Shown here: piece by piece, positions 48,595-64,000 of the stretch
How positions within the stretch are numbered: position 1 is the first letter of the stretch
Layout of the letters: each line of letters opens with the position of its first letter
NCBI GenBank assembly: GCA_030141605.1
Contig: JAQGDQ010000028.1
Span: 877,501 to 941,500, forward strand
Length of the DNA: 64,000 nt
Source of the DNA: Tubiluchus corallicola
Lineage: Eukaryota > Priapulida > Priapulimorpha > Priapulimorphida > Tubiluchidae
Reading direction: 5' to 3'
Notes under the pieces: generated by a model
Seen by the model: only the letters and a program-made list of their open reading frames with translations
Told to the model about the DNA's origin: nothing
The model's database searches: none
Program-made: the position numbers and the translations under genes

Positions 48595-49908
48595 TATGTC
48601 TACACTGAAAAAAGTTTGCGCTTTTTACATTACCTACAACACCGCATTCTATCGCTACCTTGGGTTACAAAGTTAACTGCTATAAAATGGGGTCATACAG
48701 AGAGATGAAGTGACAATGTACCGCATCTATGGGAAAATTTCACAAATTTAGCAGCTTATACAGAGAGGTGTAGTGATCATTTCTGAGTTAATGTTAATTG
48801 TTGACTTAAAGACGTTACAAAAAATAGGAGTTGAGCAACCCTCATTTTTGCTCATTTTTGAAGAATGGAGTTGATCTGATAGTCAAGTTAATGCAATACA
48901 TTTAGCAGCCAATACCGGAGGCCTATTTGAACGAAATAATGGGATGTCAATACCTTTTCACAATTATGACTTCCTCGAATTGATCTGTCCCGGATTTTCC
49001 CCATAATTTGGCTAATTTCGAACTATGCAGTTTAACCAAGATCCGTACCACTTACAACATTGCTCTTCTCAAGTTTTTCACATGTTAGGCTTATCATACA
49101 CCTTCTATAATACGTGCAGAAAATAATAGAAAACATTTTAAAGCACTGTTGCGTCACTCTGCCATAGTTTAAGAGCAAGAAAGATTGAATTAACAAATTT
49201 TATCATATTATATATGCCACCAAACTGATGTGCGATTTTATAGTAGAACATTTAGAAGATGGCATGACTTATTGATGTAGTAATCGCCTGCTTTTTAATT
49301 GATGCTTTGTATTTTTAGTTTCTGTATATATTTTTGTAAAAAAAAATTTGTAAATTTGGGTAGCTTTATATATTGCACGACATGTAGAAGGTTTATTGTA
49401 AATTTTCGATTTTTACATGAGATTTTTATGTGCTGAAATAAATTTCAAACAAAATAAATAAATTTACCCATAGTCTGTGGCTAAATGTGCTTCTCCGCCG
49501 TACGAGCATCTTAAAGGTATTTTTATCAGTATTAAAAGCTGAAAACTGAACTTTAACGTGCAAAATTGCTTTACAGAAGAAGTCTACTGCCAACAAGTGG
49601 TGATGGTGTAGTTCTAGTTTTCATTTCAGTAACTTTTTATTGGATAAATTTTAGGACGCATGACAGGCAAATGTTGCTGCGTCACCGATGATTCTTCCTA
49701 CCGCGTCAAGGAATGAATACTATGTCATAGATACTACGTGGAACTTCAAACATTGCTGATAATAACTATCTGGTACTGGTAATTCAGAAAGGGATCATAT
49801 TATCGGAGGAGAAAAACAGGGGGCAAAAATCATTGGCCATTTCTTGGTAAAAATAAAAGAGAGCATCAAAACTGTTACAGGATTTCAGCCCACGAAAACG
49901 CTCCAATT
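48595..49908. other. Intergenic, no gene seen
   Basis: AT-rich, nothing recognisable. Confidence 0.4.
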
Positions 49909-49976
49909 TACTGAACCTATTAGGTACATACGTACAGGCGTGTACTGAACCTATTAGGTACATACGTACAGGCGTG
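49909..49976. repeat. Perfect 34-bp tandem duplication
   Basis: Two identical 34-bp copies begin at 49909 and 49943 (unit starts TACTGAACCTATTAGGTACA). Each contains the near-palindromic GTACATACGTAC. Exact identity implies a recent event. Confidence 0.95.
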
Positions 49977-50475
49977 TAATTTTCCAGGCTGTTTTATTCA
50001 GTTGTGCGGTGTTGTAAAAATATACCGAGACCAGACAACGATTTCAGTCTTCAATTTCAAAGCGCGAGGTTTGCACCGAGCGTAGAAAGCAATATGTCTT
50101 TCTAATACATTGGTTTACAAAGCTTCTGAACGCATTACTGTTACTTTAGACCGCTTTTTTCAAATCCAAGAAAGTTTTTCTGACTTAAGAAGAGAATCGG
50201 AAGTTTCGATGTTTCCAAAAGAAGCCACGTAAAAACTACAAGTGTTGGTTTTCAAAACGTCGACTCTATTGTATGCTTCTTTGGAACACTATTAACTCAA
50301 ACGATTAATACCAGAAACTTATACATTTCATAAAGTTTTCGTGACCAGGGAAACATCTGAGTCGCCATAGCTTGTACTTTGCAAACTGCAGTGAAGTAAT
50401 GCTGAGACTGGTGAGTGGGCGAATGGATGACTGCTGGATTCGAGACTCGCAAACATGGCAAAGATACCTCTATAC

Positions 50476-50757
50476 TACTACTACTACTAACAATAATAAC
50501 AATAAGAATATTAATAATAATGATAATTTCGTTTAAGACATAGTCCAGGCAACCCAGTACTTATTTCCAGTATTTTCCCCATTATTACCCGCATGTACTC
50601 GATAAACCCACGTGCTTGGTAAAAGAACTAGCAGTACCGTTTTTAAGTTTTGGTATGAATCGGTCGGGAGTTGAACCCGCTACCTTCCGAGTGTGAAACA
50701 GCACGCTACCATCGACCTCCTAGGATTGAGCTACCAACAATCTCTGCCAGTTCATCG
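50476..50757 (-). mobile_element. tRNA-derived SINE
   Basis: On the minus strand the head has an A-box-like TAGCTCAATCC (about 50723-50733) and a perfect B box GGTTCAACTCC (50668-50678), with tRNA-like spacing. A tRNA-unrelated body runs to about 50530, and the element ends in a simple tail of AAT/AAC and ACT repeats (50476-50530). The bodies around and between the boxes cannot fold as a complete tRNA, so this is a SINE rather than a tRNA gene. Confidence 0.65.
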
Positions 50758-51141
50758 CCTTATCTTAGAGAATTAATCTTGACAAGAAGCCAGATTTAGA
50801 TTCCGCCGCAATAATCCACATTTAAAAGTTCAAAAAACAAGTTTTATACTTAGTTTCATTTACACCATGTTGACAGACTGCCTTGTGCAGAAACAGGCAA
50901 AAAATCAGAGGCATTACTATGCAGATAAATTATAGCCTTACTACGTAGTAAGGCTTAAATTAATTCTGGATAAAATATTATAAGTTGTAAGTTGTACCTC
51001 AAGATCACATTACTGCAGTAATTAATTTGCTGCTCAGATTATGTTAAACCAGGTGTATGTATGTAGTCTTGTTTTATTGACTTTAGACCTAAGCTATTAT
51101 AATAGTCGTTGACTTTGCATATATGTTTGTTTCTGTTATAG

Positions 51142-51159
51142 CCATTTAACTATTCAACC
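51142..51159 (+). other. 5'UTR part of the first LDH coding exon
   Basis: A TTCTGTTATAG acceptor ends at 51141, leaving 18 non-coding bases before the ATG. This implies an upstream leader exon that I could not locate. Confidence 0.6.
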
Positions 51160-55670
<4,511 letters not shown>

Positions 55671-57080
55671 AGGAAGTGGAAAAGTTTTTTGGAAATGTAT
55701 GAGATGTTGGTTGGCAGTTTAGCTTTGTGTGAAGTGGACAATTATTTAAAGACACCACTTGATGTGCTTGTCAAAGCTGTGGTTAATATGATTTGCTTAG
55801 GAAGTGAAGAAAATCAGCACACGAAAAATTTCTTTCAAAAAAGTTTTTCATCACTAAAACCATGCCAAGTTGGCCCATCTCTGCAACCCTCTGACATCTG
55901 CAAATAAGTATCAGTAAAAGAGCTGTAATTAAAAAGAGCAGCAATGAACGACAGCAGTCCATAAATCTTGTTTGTACATGGCTGGAAAAAAGCAGTATTA
56001 AAATACTAAAATGAGTGGCAGGATCAAAATTTATAATGGTATGAAACTATGAAATAAAGCCATGTGTTTAAAAGCAAACCGCCTAAATGAATCATCTCCA
56101 GTTCTGACTGATCATATGTGCCAAGAAACTTACTCTTTCTAAGTTTAGGCTTTACAAGCAAATAAAACACAAAAAATATCAAAATTTCAACATTCCTGTG
56201 ATCCATTATATCTTTTTAAATTGTTTGAGCACAGTTGTCATTAGTTTAAATGACTTAATTTATTTAGGATCTAGTATTCACACACATCTTGTAATTTATT
56301 AAATAACTGTTATTTAATCACTGCCACTTGGTAAAAAAATTGTTGTACTTAAAAAAATTACTTACAGTCAGTTACAAATGTCACGTATATATAAACCCAA
56401 TTTTTAAATTTATGATTTTCTATATCTTTTAACTTTTATTATGCACACATGCACTCAAATTATTAGCACCACTTCGAATATAGCTGAAATGTAAAGTGGC
56501 AAATGTGCATTTAAATGAGGTTGATAAGATTTACATTTTGGTATTTAGATAGATAGTATGGTGTGTATTTATTCAAAAAAATTAAAATTGTTTAGTACAA
56601 GTTGGTGTGACTATTAGTTTAGATGCATGATTGTTATTTTTGCACGATTGCAGTATTTATTAATTTAATATTATGAACTGCCAAAATAATGTACTTTATA
56701 TGGTATATATACATGTAATTAATAATAAATGTTGCAATTAAGAAAACTTATTAATGTATGATTAAAGAAATGCATAGCAAATATACGAGTTGATGGTGCT
56801 ATTGCGAAATTTGCATGCACATTAAAATATAAAGGTTTAATTTAGTGTTAATTTATTTATTTATATACGTACAGGGAATTTGTTAATGTTTGTTGTGTGT
56901 CCAGTGAACTGCTGTAATAAAGAGCAAAATAAAATACTATTAAGGCCAGGATTTCATAATAAATGTTATACAGTTTTTAGTTTCTGCACAATGTAGTTAA
57001 ATTTAACTGTGCTATGAACCATTTATTTTTGTTTGATTGTGATTTGATAATTGGTCATAATTCCTGGCCATTTTGTCAGT
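55671..57080 (+). other. LDH 3'UTR and flank
   Basis: Open frames just after the stop (for example 55689-55907) match nothing and are taken as 3'UTR. The rest is AT-rich. Confidence 0.5.
56053..56058 (+). terminator. Candidate LDH polyadenylation signal
   Basis: AATAAA, 383 bp after the LDH stop, is the first such hexamer in the 3' flank. Others lie further downstream, for example near 56920-56935, so longer 3'UTRs are possible. Confidence 0.4.
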
Positions 57081-57289
57081 ATGGGTGGCTGAGTGGTTAA
57101 GGTAACGGAGTGTGGGTGCTTCTCTGCTTGTAGCCCGAGTTGGAATCTCACGACCACCAGTATTGGCACAAACAGTTGTCATCCGGGGTTATTTTTTGTG
57201 GTGTCTCAGTGTTCTCGTATTTGTTAAGAGTCGCTTATAGTAGCTATGGCTAATGTCGTCTGTTGTCCCAGCGACTATAAATACGGGTC
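57081..57289 (+). mobile_element. tRNA-derived SINE
   Basis: The head contains a perfect A box TGGCTGAGTGG (57086-57096) followed by GTTAAGG, as in Ser/Leu-type tRNAs, and a degenerate B box GAGTTGGAATC (57137-57147). A non-tRNA body ends near CGACTATAAATACGGGTC at 57289, followed by a T-rich tail. The head does not keep full tRNA pairing, so it is a SINE. Confidence 0.7.
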
Positions 57290-58299
57290 TTTTTTTTGTC
57301 TTTTGCCCTAGCAAGCTGAAACATCACTATTCTGCAAAAAGGAACCATATTTGACGATTTTTTCTTGTTATTTTGTCTATTTCTAAGTCCTCGTTGTCGT
57401 AACCTTGAAATAACGTTACAGGGAGCGTAAGAAAAACTGTGTGCACCATGCTTCATCTGAAAAGTTAAATAAGATTAGTAATAAAAATAGTAAATATCAT
57501 TTACTTACGATATTTTACATTTCCTCATTGTAGATGGCAAAAGAGAGTACTGCCATAGGCATTATGCACAAGTTACAATATTGTGAATGCAACCATGGTG
57601 AAGTTTGTCATGTTTGCTGCCATTTTTCAATCAAAATTGGTTTCATTTTGCAACCTTAACAGACAAAGTGACAGACAGTAAAACTAAATGTAACTTTTTG
57701 AAACGGCCTTTAAAATAAAACCAAACACAAATTTTGGCACAGCTTGATAATGTTTTCACTCAAATTTGATTTTCAATTTTCTAATGACATATGCTGCATA
57801 ATATGTTGCATAACTGTAATTAACATACTACATGTAATCTGTTTTTTGTATGCATGTCATGTGAAATTTCAATTTGGTCAGTCCGACCCTCAGCAATCAT
57901 TGCTGAGACACATCCAGTATGCTGACCATTTGGACTCTAAACAGTATGTCTCAATACTAAACAAATCCCACCCACAAGAGCTCCCGTGCTGAACTTTGGT
58001 CACTAAACAAACTCAGTATCACTCGACCTTGCTATAACAATTAAAAACACATGTATACTACATATTAAATACAGACTGAGTACAGAAATTACATGCCACA
58101 TGAACTCAAGACTGAATGAATTCAGATTCAAATCCACAGTGGTGTTCACATCTGACTGTACCTAGTTGAGTGCTGTTAACTCATATCATTACTTGTACAT
58201 TATTATACACTAGTGTGCACCATGCTTGTGACTAATTTGAGGCTCTGCGTACTACAGCTTTGCAGCTATTTAATGTTACTATTTGATCGAAAATGAAAT
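57290..58299. other. Intergenic, no gene seen
   Basis: AT-rich with no recognisable frame, RNA or repeat. Confidence 0.4.
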
Positions 58300-59150
58300 T
58301 TGCCCTAATGTTCACATTTTGATTCCCCTCTCGTACATGTAAGCGATCCTGAAGAGGTTTTTTTATTTTTTATCTACACCTTTATCTCAGTCTCTTCTTC
58401 AAGCATCTACCTGCAAGTTCCATGGCTCTAGCTACTAAATTTACCATAGTTCTAGAGTTATTCATTGTTATGCATTTGACTCCTATGTCAGGCCTTTAAA
58501 AAAATCCTAGGTTTTTTAAAACTTTATGTACACACAAAACCTAAATACTTATAAAAAAAATGAATTTAACTGCAACCGTTAGGAGATGAATGGTAATCAA
58601 AAAACTGACCAATGTCCAGTGTCCTTGACATTATGACCAAGGCTAACGTTCACTAAACCACTTACAAAGCCCCTAATCTAGTTGTTTACCCTTCGAGTTT
58701 GGGAATTAACATGAATTAAAACTGGATGCCTTAATTTTCACATTTTGGTTCCTATTTCGGACCCTTTAACAATCCCAGCTTTTTTAACCACACAATTACC
58801 TGTGTCCATTTCCCAGCAGTCTTCCCTACAAATTTTATGTCTCTGGTTGCTATAGTTTAAGAGTCAGTCAATATGCATTCTGCTTATCTCAGGCCCTTAA
58901 AGAATTAAAGCCCTTAAAGCCCAGGTCCACATTTAGATGGCATTCTCTAAATAAAAAATATTTGAAGTTAATTCAAAACCCTAAGAGTTGAAGGGCAATC
59001 AAAAATTGACCGATGTTCAGTGTCCTTGACCATTTGATTGAGGTCGCTGTTCACCACTTTCAAGGCCCCTATCCCAGGTATCTACCCCAGGTAAGTTTTG
59101 TGGCCATTAACGTGAATTAAAAAGCAGAAAATTGGATTCCTAACATAATG
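58300..59150 (+). repeat. Two diverged tandem copies of a 400-430 bp unit
   Basis: Ordered blocks recur with a shift of 426 bp near the start (TTCACATTTTG at 58311 and 58737) and 401 bp later (CAGTGTCCTTGAC near 58616 and 59018). Shared blocks include ATGKCTCTRGYTRCTA, GTGTCCTTGAC, AAGGCCCCTA-like text and GTGAATTAAAA. No coding frame. It looks like an old two-unit satellite or transposon tandem. Confidence 0.6.
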
Positions 59151-61270
59151 GCAACAACAGGTGTTCTCCTAGACGTGTGATGCTAACACTCGATTTCAAA
59201 AATTAGGGAAAAAAGAAGGACACTACGTCTAGAACCAATGGACCATTTAGCATGCTATTATTAATGGTTCAGTGAATAAGTTCAAAAAAATGTAAAAGAG
59301 GAATTATGGTAAATGATCGAGAGTTTATTTAAATAAAAAGTAAATATTTAATAAGTATACTGATATAACATTGCTTTTCAATTCCAAAAGAACATAATGT
59401 TATAAGTTACATAACAATGTAGTATGTTACCAAATAATTAATTCGAAAATTTAAATTATTAATAAAAATAATAATTTAAACATTCCACAAAAATAAAATT
59501 TTAAAAATACAAAATATTTCTCCTTTATTAAAGTGCGGCTTACGGCCACTGATAACAAATATCATCTCCATAATAATGCAATACTGTGCGCGTTGTTATA
59601 CAAAGTTTACCAAATGATACTAGAACTTATTTCGCATATACGACTATGCACATATTCACACATACATGTGCGCGAGTGTGTGCGTTTGTGTTGTCAGAGT
59701 TACAAATGGCACTGACCACAAATAATGGCGCCACATTTTTACTTACAAGAAGTATTCCAGCATTACAGTGACCTACATGATATTCGTGTTTCCTTTCAGG
59801 ATCTAGTATGAGAACAATGAGTGTTTATATAATAAGTCTACTGTTATTACGTCCTCAATCTGACGGTAAAGTGGTGCTAAACACCAGAACTAAAATAAGT
59901 TTAATGTTTTCATGCAATCGAAAATGGTTTCATGGATCTTTAAGACTTCCACCTATGAAGTGGTTTCATTGCAGTCCCGCATTTACTAGGCTTTACAAAT
60001 CAAACTGTAACGGAATCTAGTACTCATTTTTACTACAGTATTAGATGATTTGTAAGCCACTAAATCCAATGGAATAAACAATCTAATAAATCATTATCAG
60101 TGTGAAGACTGCCCTATATTGGACATATTATTAATAACAATAACACATTTCACTAATAACAATGCCAAAAAAACAATAAAATACATAAAATTTTAGTGTT
60201 TATACAAGTCACATTTAACTAACATAATATGCGAATAATTAGTTAATTAATACTTGATTAACAAAGGCACAGTCTAGTTGTGTGGACAATTGTTAATAAA
60301 TATTATGCTTAAAATATATTAGACCTTTATATAACTATCTGCTATTTAAGAATAAACAATGCCTTAATGCCTTTTATTTAAATTATTATAATTTGTAATT
60401 ATTTTTGTTTTTATCTGTTACTAACAAATTTAAAATTGTATATTTCGAAATAATTTAATAATAATGATAATAAGAATATTATAATTTTGACAGCACCATT
60501 TAATTATATGTAAGTGGAGTGTGTGTTAAATGTAAAAATTAAACATACTTTTCGATATGCAAAAACTAATCTAGATGAAGTAGAGTTCCAAGTAACAGAA
60601 GTAAGCCCCTTCAATATGCCAAATGCTCTTGACAAAAATTATATATGAAACAGTAGATAAGACTTAGTTAGATACATCTAACCTAAAACGCTAACTATGT
60701 TAAGTTATTTTAAACGTAGGAAAGGCAAATGACTTTATTGCAAAAGCGATAAAGTAATGCTAGATATGCAAAGCAAAATTCTACAAGACTAATGCAATTT
60801 TCGATAATGCAAATTCAGCACTTTTTCCTTTTGTGGCACATTAATAATTATAGTGTTTTGTTATTCAATGGACAAAGTTAAATGAGTTCAAACCAGCAGC
60901 ACTGACAGCATCACAACTATAAAAGCTGTCATGCTGCTCAATATATAAAAAAACAACGGAAATTTTGAAATTCATTTGGCACATAACTGATCAAAAATAG
61001 GAAAATGGCATGGCTCTAGTTGCACAACCATACGCACGTTTATCCATCTCCTTTTCCACCTTTTATGTGCGGTACTAGTTAAGCGGCATCCGTGGTCAAA
61101 TTGTTTGTCACTAGGGTCGAAAAATGTGGAAGACCACACATAATCTTTTGCATAAGGAAAACCTCAATCAGAGAATGGCAAGAATGGAAACAATGAGATT
61201 CAAGGCAACTAAAAAACTAATTGTCTTACTTCTCATGTGCGTTTATCGATATACTGACTAAAGTGAAGAT
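59151..61270. other. Intergenic / 3' flank of the minus-strand gene, no gene seen
   Basis: Very AT-rich. Short frames at 59533-60020 match nothing. The part next to 61270 should be the 3'UTR of the minus-strand gene. Confidence 0.4.
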
Positions 61271-62381
61271 TTAGATCTCCTTGATGGCTTGGTATAGCTG
61301 GATGCAACCTTTTGCCTGTGGCGTCAGATTATCCCAGAACTCCGGATCAACCATTTTGATCAAAGGTAGCTCCATTAGAGGATAAAGTCGGATGTCAGTT
61401 GATTCAAATGACTCGTTCTGAAAGTAAAGTGTATCTGTACTTTAGTTATTTATGGAGGCAAAATTAATGCTGCCTTAATAAGAAATGAGAACAAAGCCAA
61501 ATGAAGCACACAAGTAAAATTCTGTGTATGTATATTGTTTGTATGTATTGTATGTATAATGTACAAAATAAAAAATTGCTCTAATACGTTGGCCATTACA
61601 TTATATATTTTACAACAGACACGTAGTAAAACCTATTTCAATGAAACTTTATAATTCATAGGCAGCAAAAAGTGAGTTGAAAGTGAAAAAGTGAGTAACT
61701 AAACCAGAAATTTTTGCTATCAAATGCAGTTTAAAATTTATACATTTTTACCAGAGATGTAATGCCATAATTATGTCTACAGAGCTCAATGTACCTGCAT
61801 TGATGGAAACTGAGTTTGAGTCACCACATGACTAAGGCACAGGAATTGAAAGCAACATTTTTTTGTACACTGATGACAAGTAACATCTTAACCATGGTTA
61901 CATTCTGATCATTTGCCATTGAAAAATTTGAAATTTGTCAAGATTTACTGTAACCTTCATCACTGACCTACCAGGCCCAACAATTTATTATAGCAGGTCA
62001 CGCCATTCCAGTTTTTTACAGGTTTAGGCCTGCAAACAATATTCCCCTTTTGAAGTTTACTCGTTTTTTTTGAGTCAGTGTAAATGCCAAAGATTTATGC
62101 AAAAGAAATGTACGTACCTGCTTTCCTTTCTTGTACAAGTGAATCACTTCCTCTTTCGTGAAAGAGCATTTCACAACAAATTCAGCTAAGGGCCTGCCGC
62201 AGGCTGGGATACTTCTAAGCACACCTAGCAGTAATGGCTCAGATAAAGTGCTTAATGGTAAATTGACTTCGTCTCGGATCTCTCGTTTTATGGCATTGAA
62301 GATCTCAAGAGGAATCTTATTTGCAACTGCAGAGAGTGAGTTGCATGAGACTTCATCTTTTGGCATTTTTTGTAGTATTTC
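61271..62381 (-). CDS. Last two coding exons of an unidentified conserved-looking gene
   Basis: The upstream exon is 62381-62118 (264 nt, phase 0 at both ends, TTTTATTGCAG acceptor, GTACGT donor). The terminal exon is 61417-61271 (TTTACTTTCAG acceptor, TAA stop). Together they encode 136 residues. The sequence is mostly helical in character (for example IPLEIFNAIKREIRDEV and LGVLRSIPACGRPLAEFVVK), with a C-terminal part MELPLIKMVDPEFWDNL and CIQLYQAIKEI. There are no membrane segments and no catalytic motif I recognise. Good splice sites, preserved phase and coding-like composition support a real gene. It continues beyond the window or into exons I could not find. Helical-repeat (HEAT-like) structure is a guess. 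Confidence 0.65.
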
Positions 62382-64000
62382 CTGCAATAAAACCACATTA
62401 ACAAGTTAGCCTGCGCCACAATCAGTGCCCAACAGCTCAATAATGTTCTTCCATTCATTAATTAAAAATCACTGCTTAACTTTGATATTCACTTTGTTGT
62501 TCTTTAATAAGTACAAAGTTTTATAACACATTTCACAAATTACAGTTATTTAAGATTTTGCTTAAATAATAAGAAAGCATTAAAATGTTTAAATCAACAA
62601 CAATGAAATGACCCATGATTCATGCTAACCAGGAGACAATTGCACTACAACATGAGAACGTCTCTGCAGTATATAAGTACAAGTGATTACACTAGTCAGT
62701 TTCGATTGTTAGATATAGATCAACATATACAATTTATAGATAAAAGCACAGATTACAGAACACACATATAAGTGAGGCACTGTATTCATTCAGGTCTTCT
62801 ATGATTCTCTCAAATTCCTCTGGACATTGAAGTTTAGAACACAGACAGTGCTCTAGTACTCATAGTGGTGTACATATTAAATGACTTATGACTTACAAAT
62901 GCATATAGGTTAAGTTGAGTACATTGAAATACATTAAAAGTTACGTGAGTTAACTTGGTCAATTGTGAGTTAGTTTAATAGACATTTTCAACAGTTGAGT
63001 TAATATCAATGAAATAAATACATCATCTAAAAAAACTGAAAGATCAATCTCAACTAATTTATCCTTTACAAGTTAATTTATGCTCTACAGGTTTCACAAG
63101 GTAATTAGCATTGGGACAGGGAAAAACACTAAGTGACATCAGTTATCTTATGGATAATTGGCAGTGAAATTTAAATTATTTATTTGAGGCATTTCCAAAA
63201 TAATCCGAATTTGTTGCGAACTTTGGCACTTTGCCCAAATTTTGGTAAAAATGGGCCTAGTAGTAGCAGCAGTAGCAGCAGCAGCAGTAAAACACTTATT
63301 GACAAAAATTTATACTATGTATTAGCGGAGTAACAATCAGAGAAATAAAAAATTTTAGTCCATTGAATTACACTGCTTATGGATAATGGAACATTAATTT
63401 ACGAAGCAAAAAACATATCACCTAAAGCAAAAAGTGTTATTGTTTGGTAAATCTATATATACTCGCTCAATCAAATAAAACATCCATTTGAATTCAAAAC
63501 CAGATAGTTGGATAAAAACAGAAAAATAATTCATACATAAAAAGAGGTTAGACAGAAAAAAATTTTGATAGACCAAAAAAGCAAGCTTTTGCTTCCAGTA
63601 CTAATAAACCATCTTTTATGAACAATTCTTTCAATTTTAAAATTTAATACAAATAAGGATTAAAAAACACACTGTACATTAAGATCAAGAAGTTTGCAGT
63701 TTAGTGGCTCCTACCGATTAATACGTATCTATTACGTAATCTTAGACAGATTGATGATTGTGTGCAAAACACAATTACACACTACAATTACTGAACATGC
63801 TCAGCAAGGTGTGAAGGTGTTATTAATAGCACAATAAGTATGGGAGTGACATTACAATTATACATCAAAGTTTCCATTATTTTTAGTTGATAAACCACAT
63901 GGAATGCTAACTAGTATGCTAAATCAAGCCAATTAATTGTGCAATATTTACTAAATTTTGCTTATTTTGGTTACCCAAGGCTCCGGATGGCCACCTGGAA
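62382..64000 (-). other. Upstream intron of the minus-strand gene
   Basis: Mostly AT-rich intron. At the window edge, minus-strand 64000 to about 63975 reads as open sequence (FQVAIRSLG) followed by a weak GTAACC donor. This may be a partial upstream exon of the same gene, but it cannot be confirmed. A small (AGC)n patch is at 63260-63290. Confidence 0.35.

Noticed and set aside
50650-50757. Functional tRNA gene
   Set aside because: A and B boxes are present, but the acceptor and anticodon arms do not pair and a SINE body and tail follow.
62770-62890. Possible extra minus-strand exon (reads CPEEFERIIEDLNEY)
   Set aside because: A coding-like stretch, but the donor is poor, the phase does not fit the next exon, and upstream stops lie close by.

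Overview
This window is nuclear DNA from an invertebrate animal. Genes are split by GT-AG introns and lie far apart in AT-rich DNA with long microsatellites, decayed non-LTR retrotransposons (LINEs) and tRNA-derived SINEs. I see no bacterial operons, Shine-Dalgarno sites, CRISPR array or LTR element. The repeat content would suit a mollusc or another lophotrochozoan, but nothing here fixes the phylum, and that placement is inference.

Layout. 1-900: intergenic DNA with a small palindromic element. 898-4100: an almost full-length but broken RTE-like LINE with an endonuclease and reverse transcriptase. 4567-6409 (minus): a secreted Kunitz-domain peptide gene, partly visible, with a TATA-like promoter and a second RTE-like fragment inside its intron. 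6784-7813: another LINE end. 7.8-21 kb: gene-free DNA rich in repeats, including a fold-back element, a 50-bp minisatellite and paired diverged repeats, plus candidate regulatory sites. 21423-22145 (plus): an achaete-scute (ASCL1-type) proneural bHLH gene whose coding region is one exon. A splice donor right after its stop and an acceptor near 30.9 kb suggest an 8.8-kb intron in the 3'UTR. 31-36 kb: repeats and LINE debris. 36374-39463 (plus): an ELOVL6-like fatty-acid elongase in two coding exons. 39.5-51 kb: LINE ends, a 68-unit pentanucleotide array, a small TIR element and a SINE. 51160-55670 (plus): a complete eight-exon L-lactate dehydrogenase gene encoding 340 aa, with all catalytic residues. 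55.7-61 kb: 3' flank with a SINE and a two-unit tandem repeat. 61271-62381 (minus): the last two coding exons of a gene I do not recognise.

The genes are unrelated single loci (a secreted inhibitor-like peptide, a neural transcription factor, a lipid elongase and a glycolytic enzyme). Nothing suggests that they work together.

I found no clearly new gene system. The observations most worth checking are a dispersed element of about 0.5 kb, bracketed by microsatellites, whose two copies are circularly permuted relative to each other (31.4 and 53.2 kb); the block-structured pentanucleotide array at 44 kb and its reverse-complement relatives; the paired hairpin repeats at 16.4-16.7 kb; the long hairpin at 26.2 kb; and the regulatory architecture of the achaete-scute locus.
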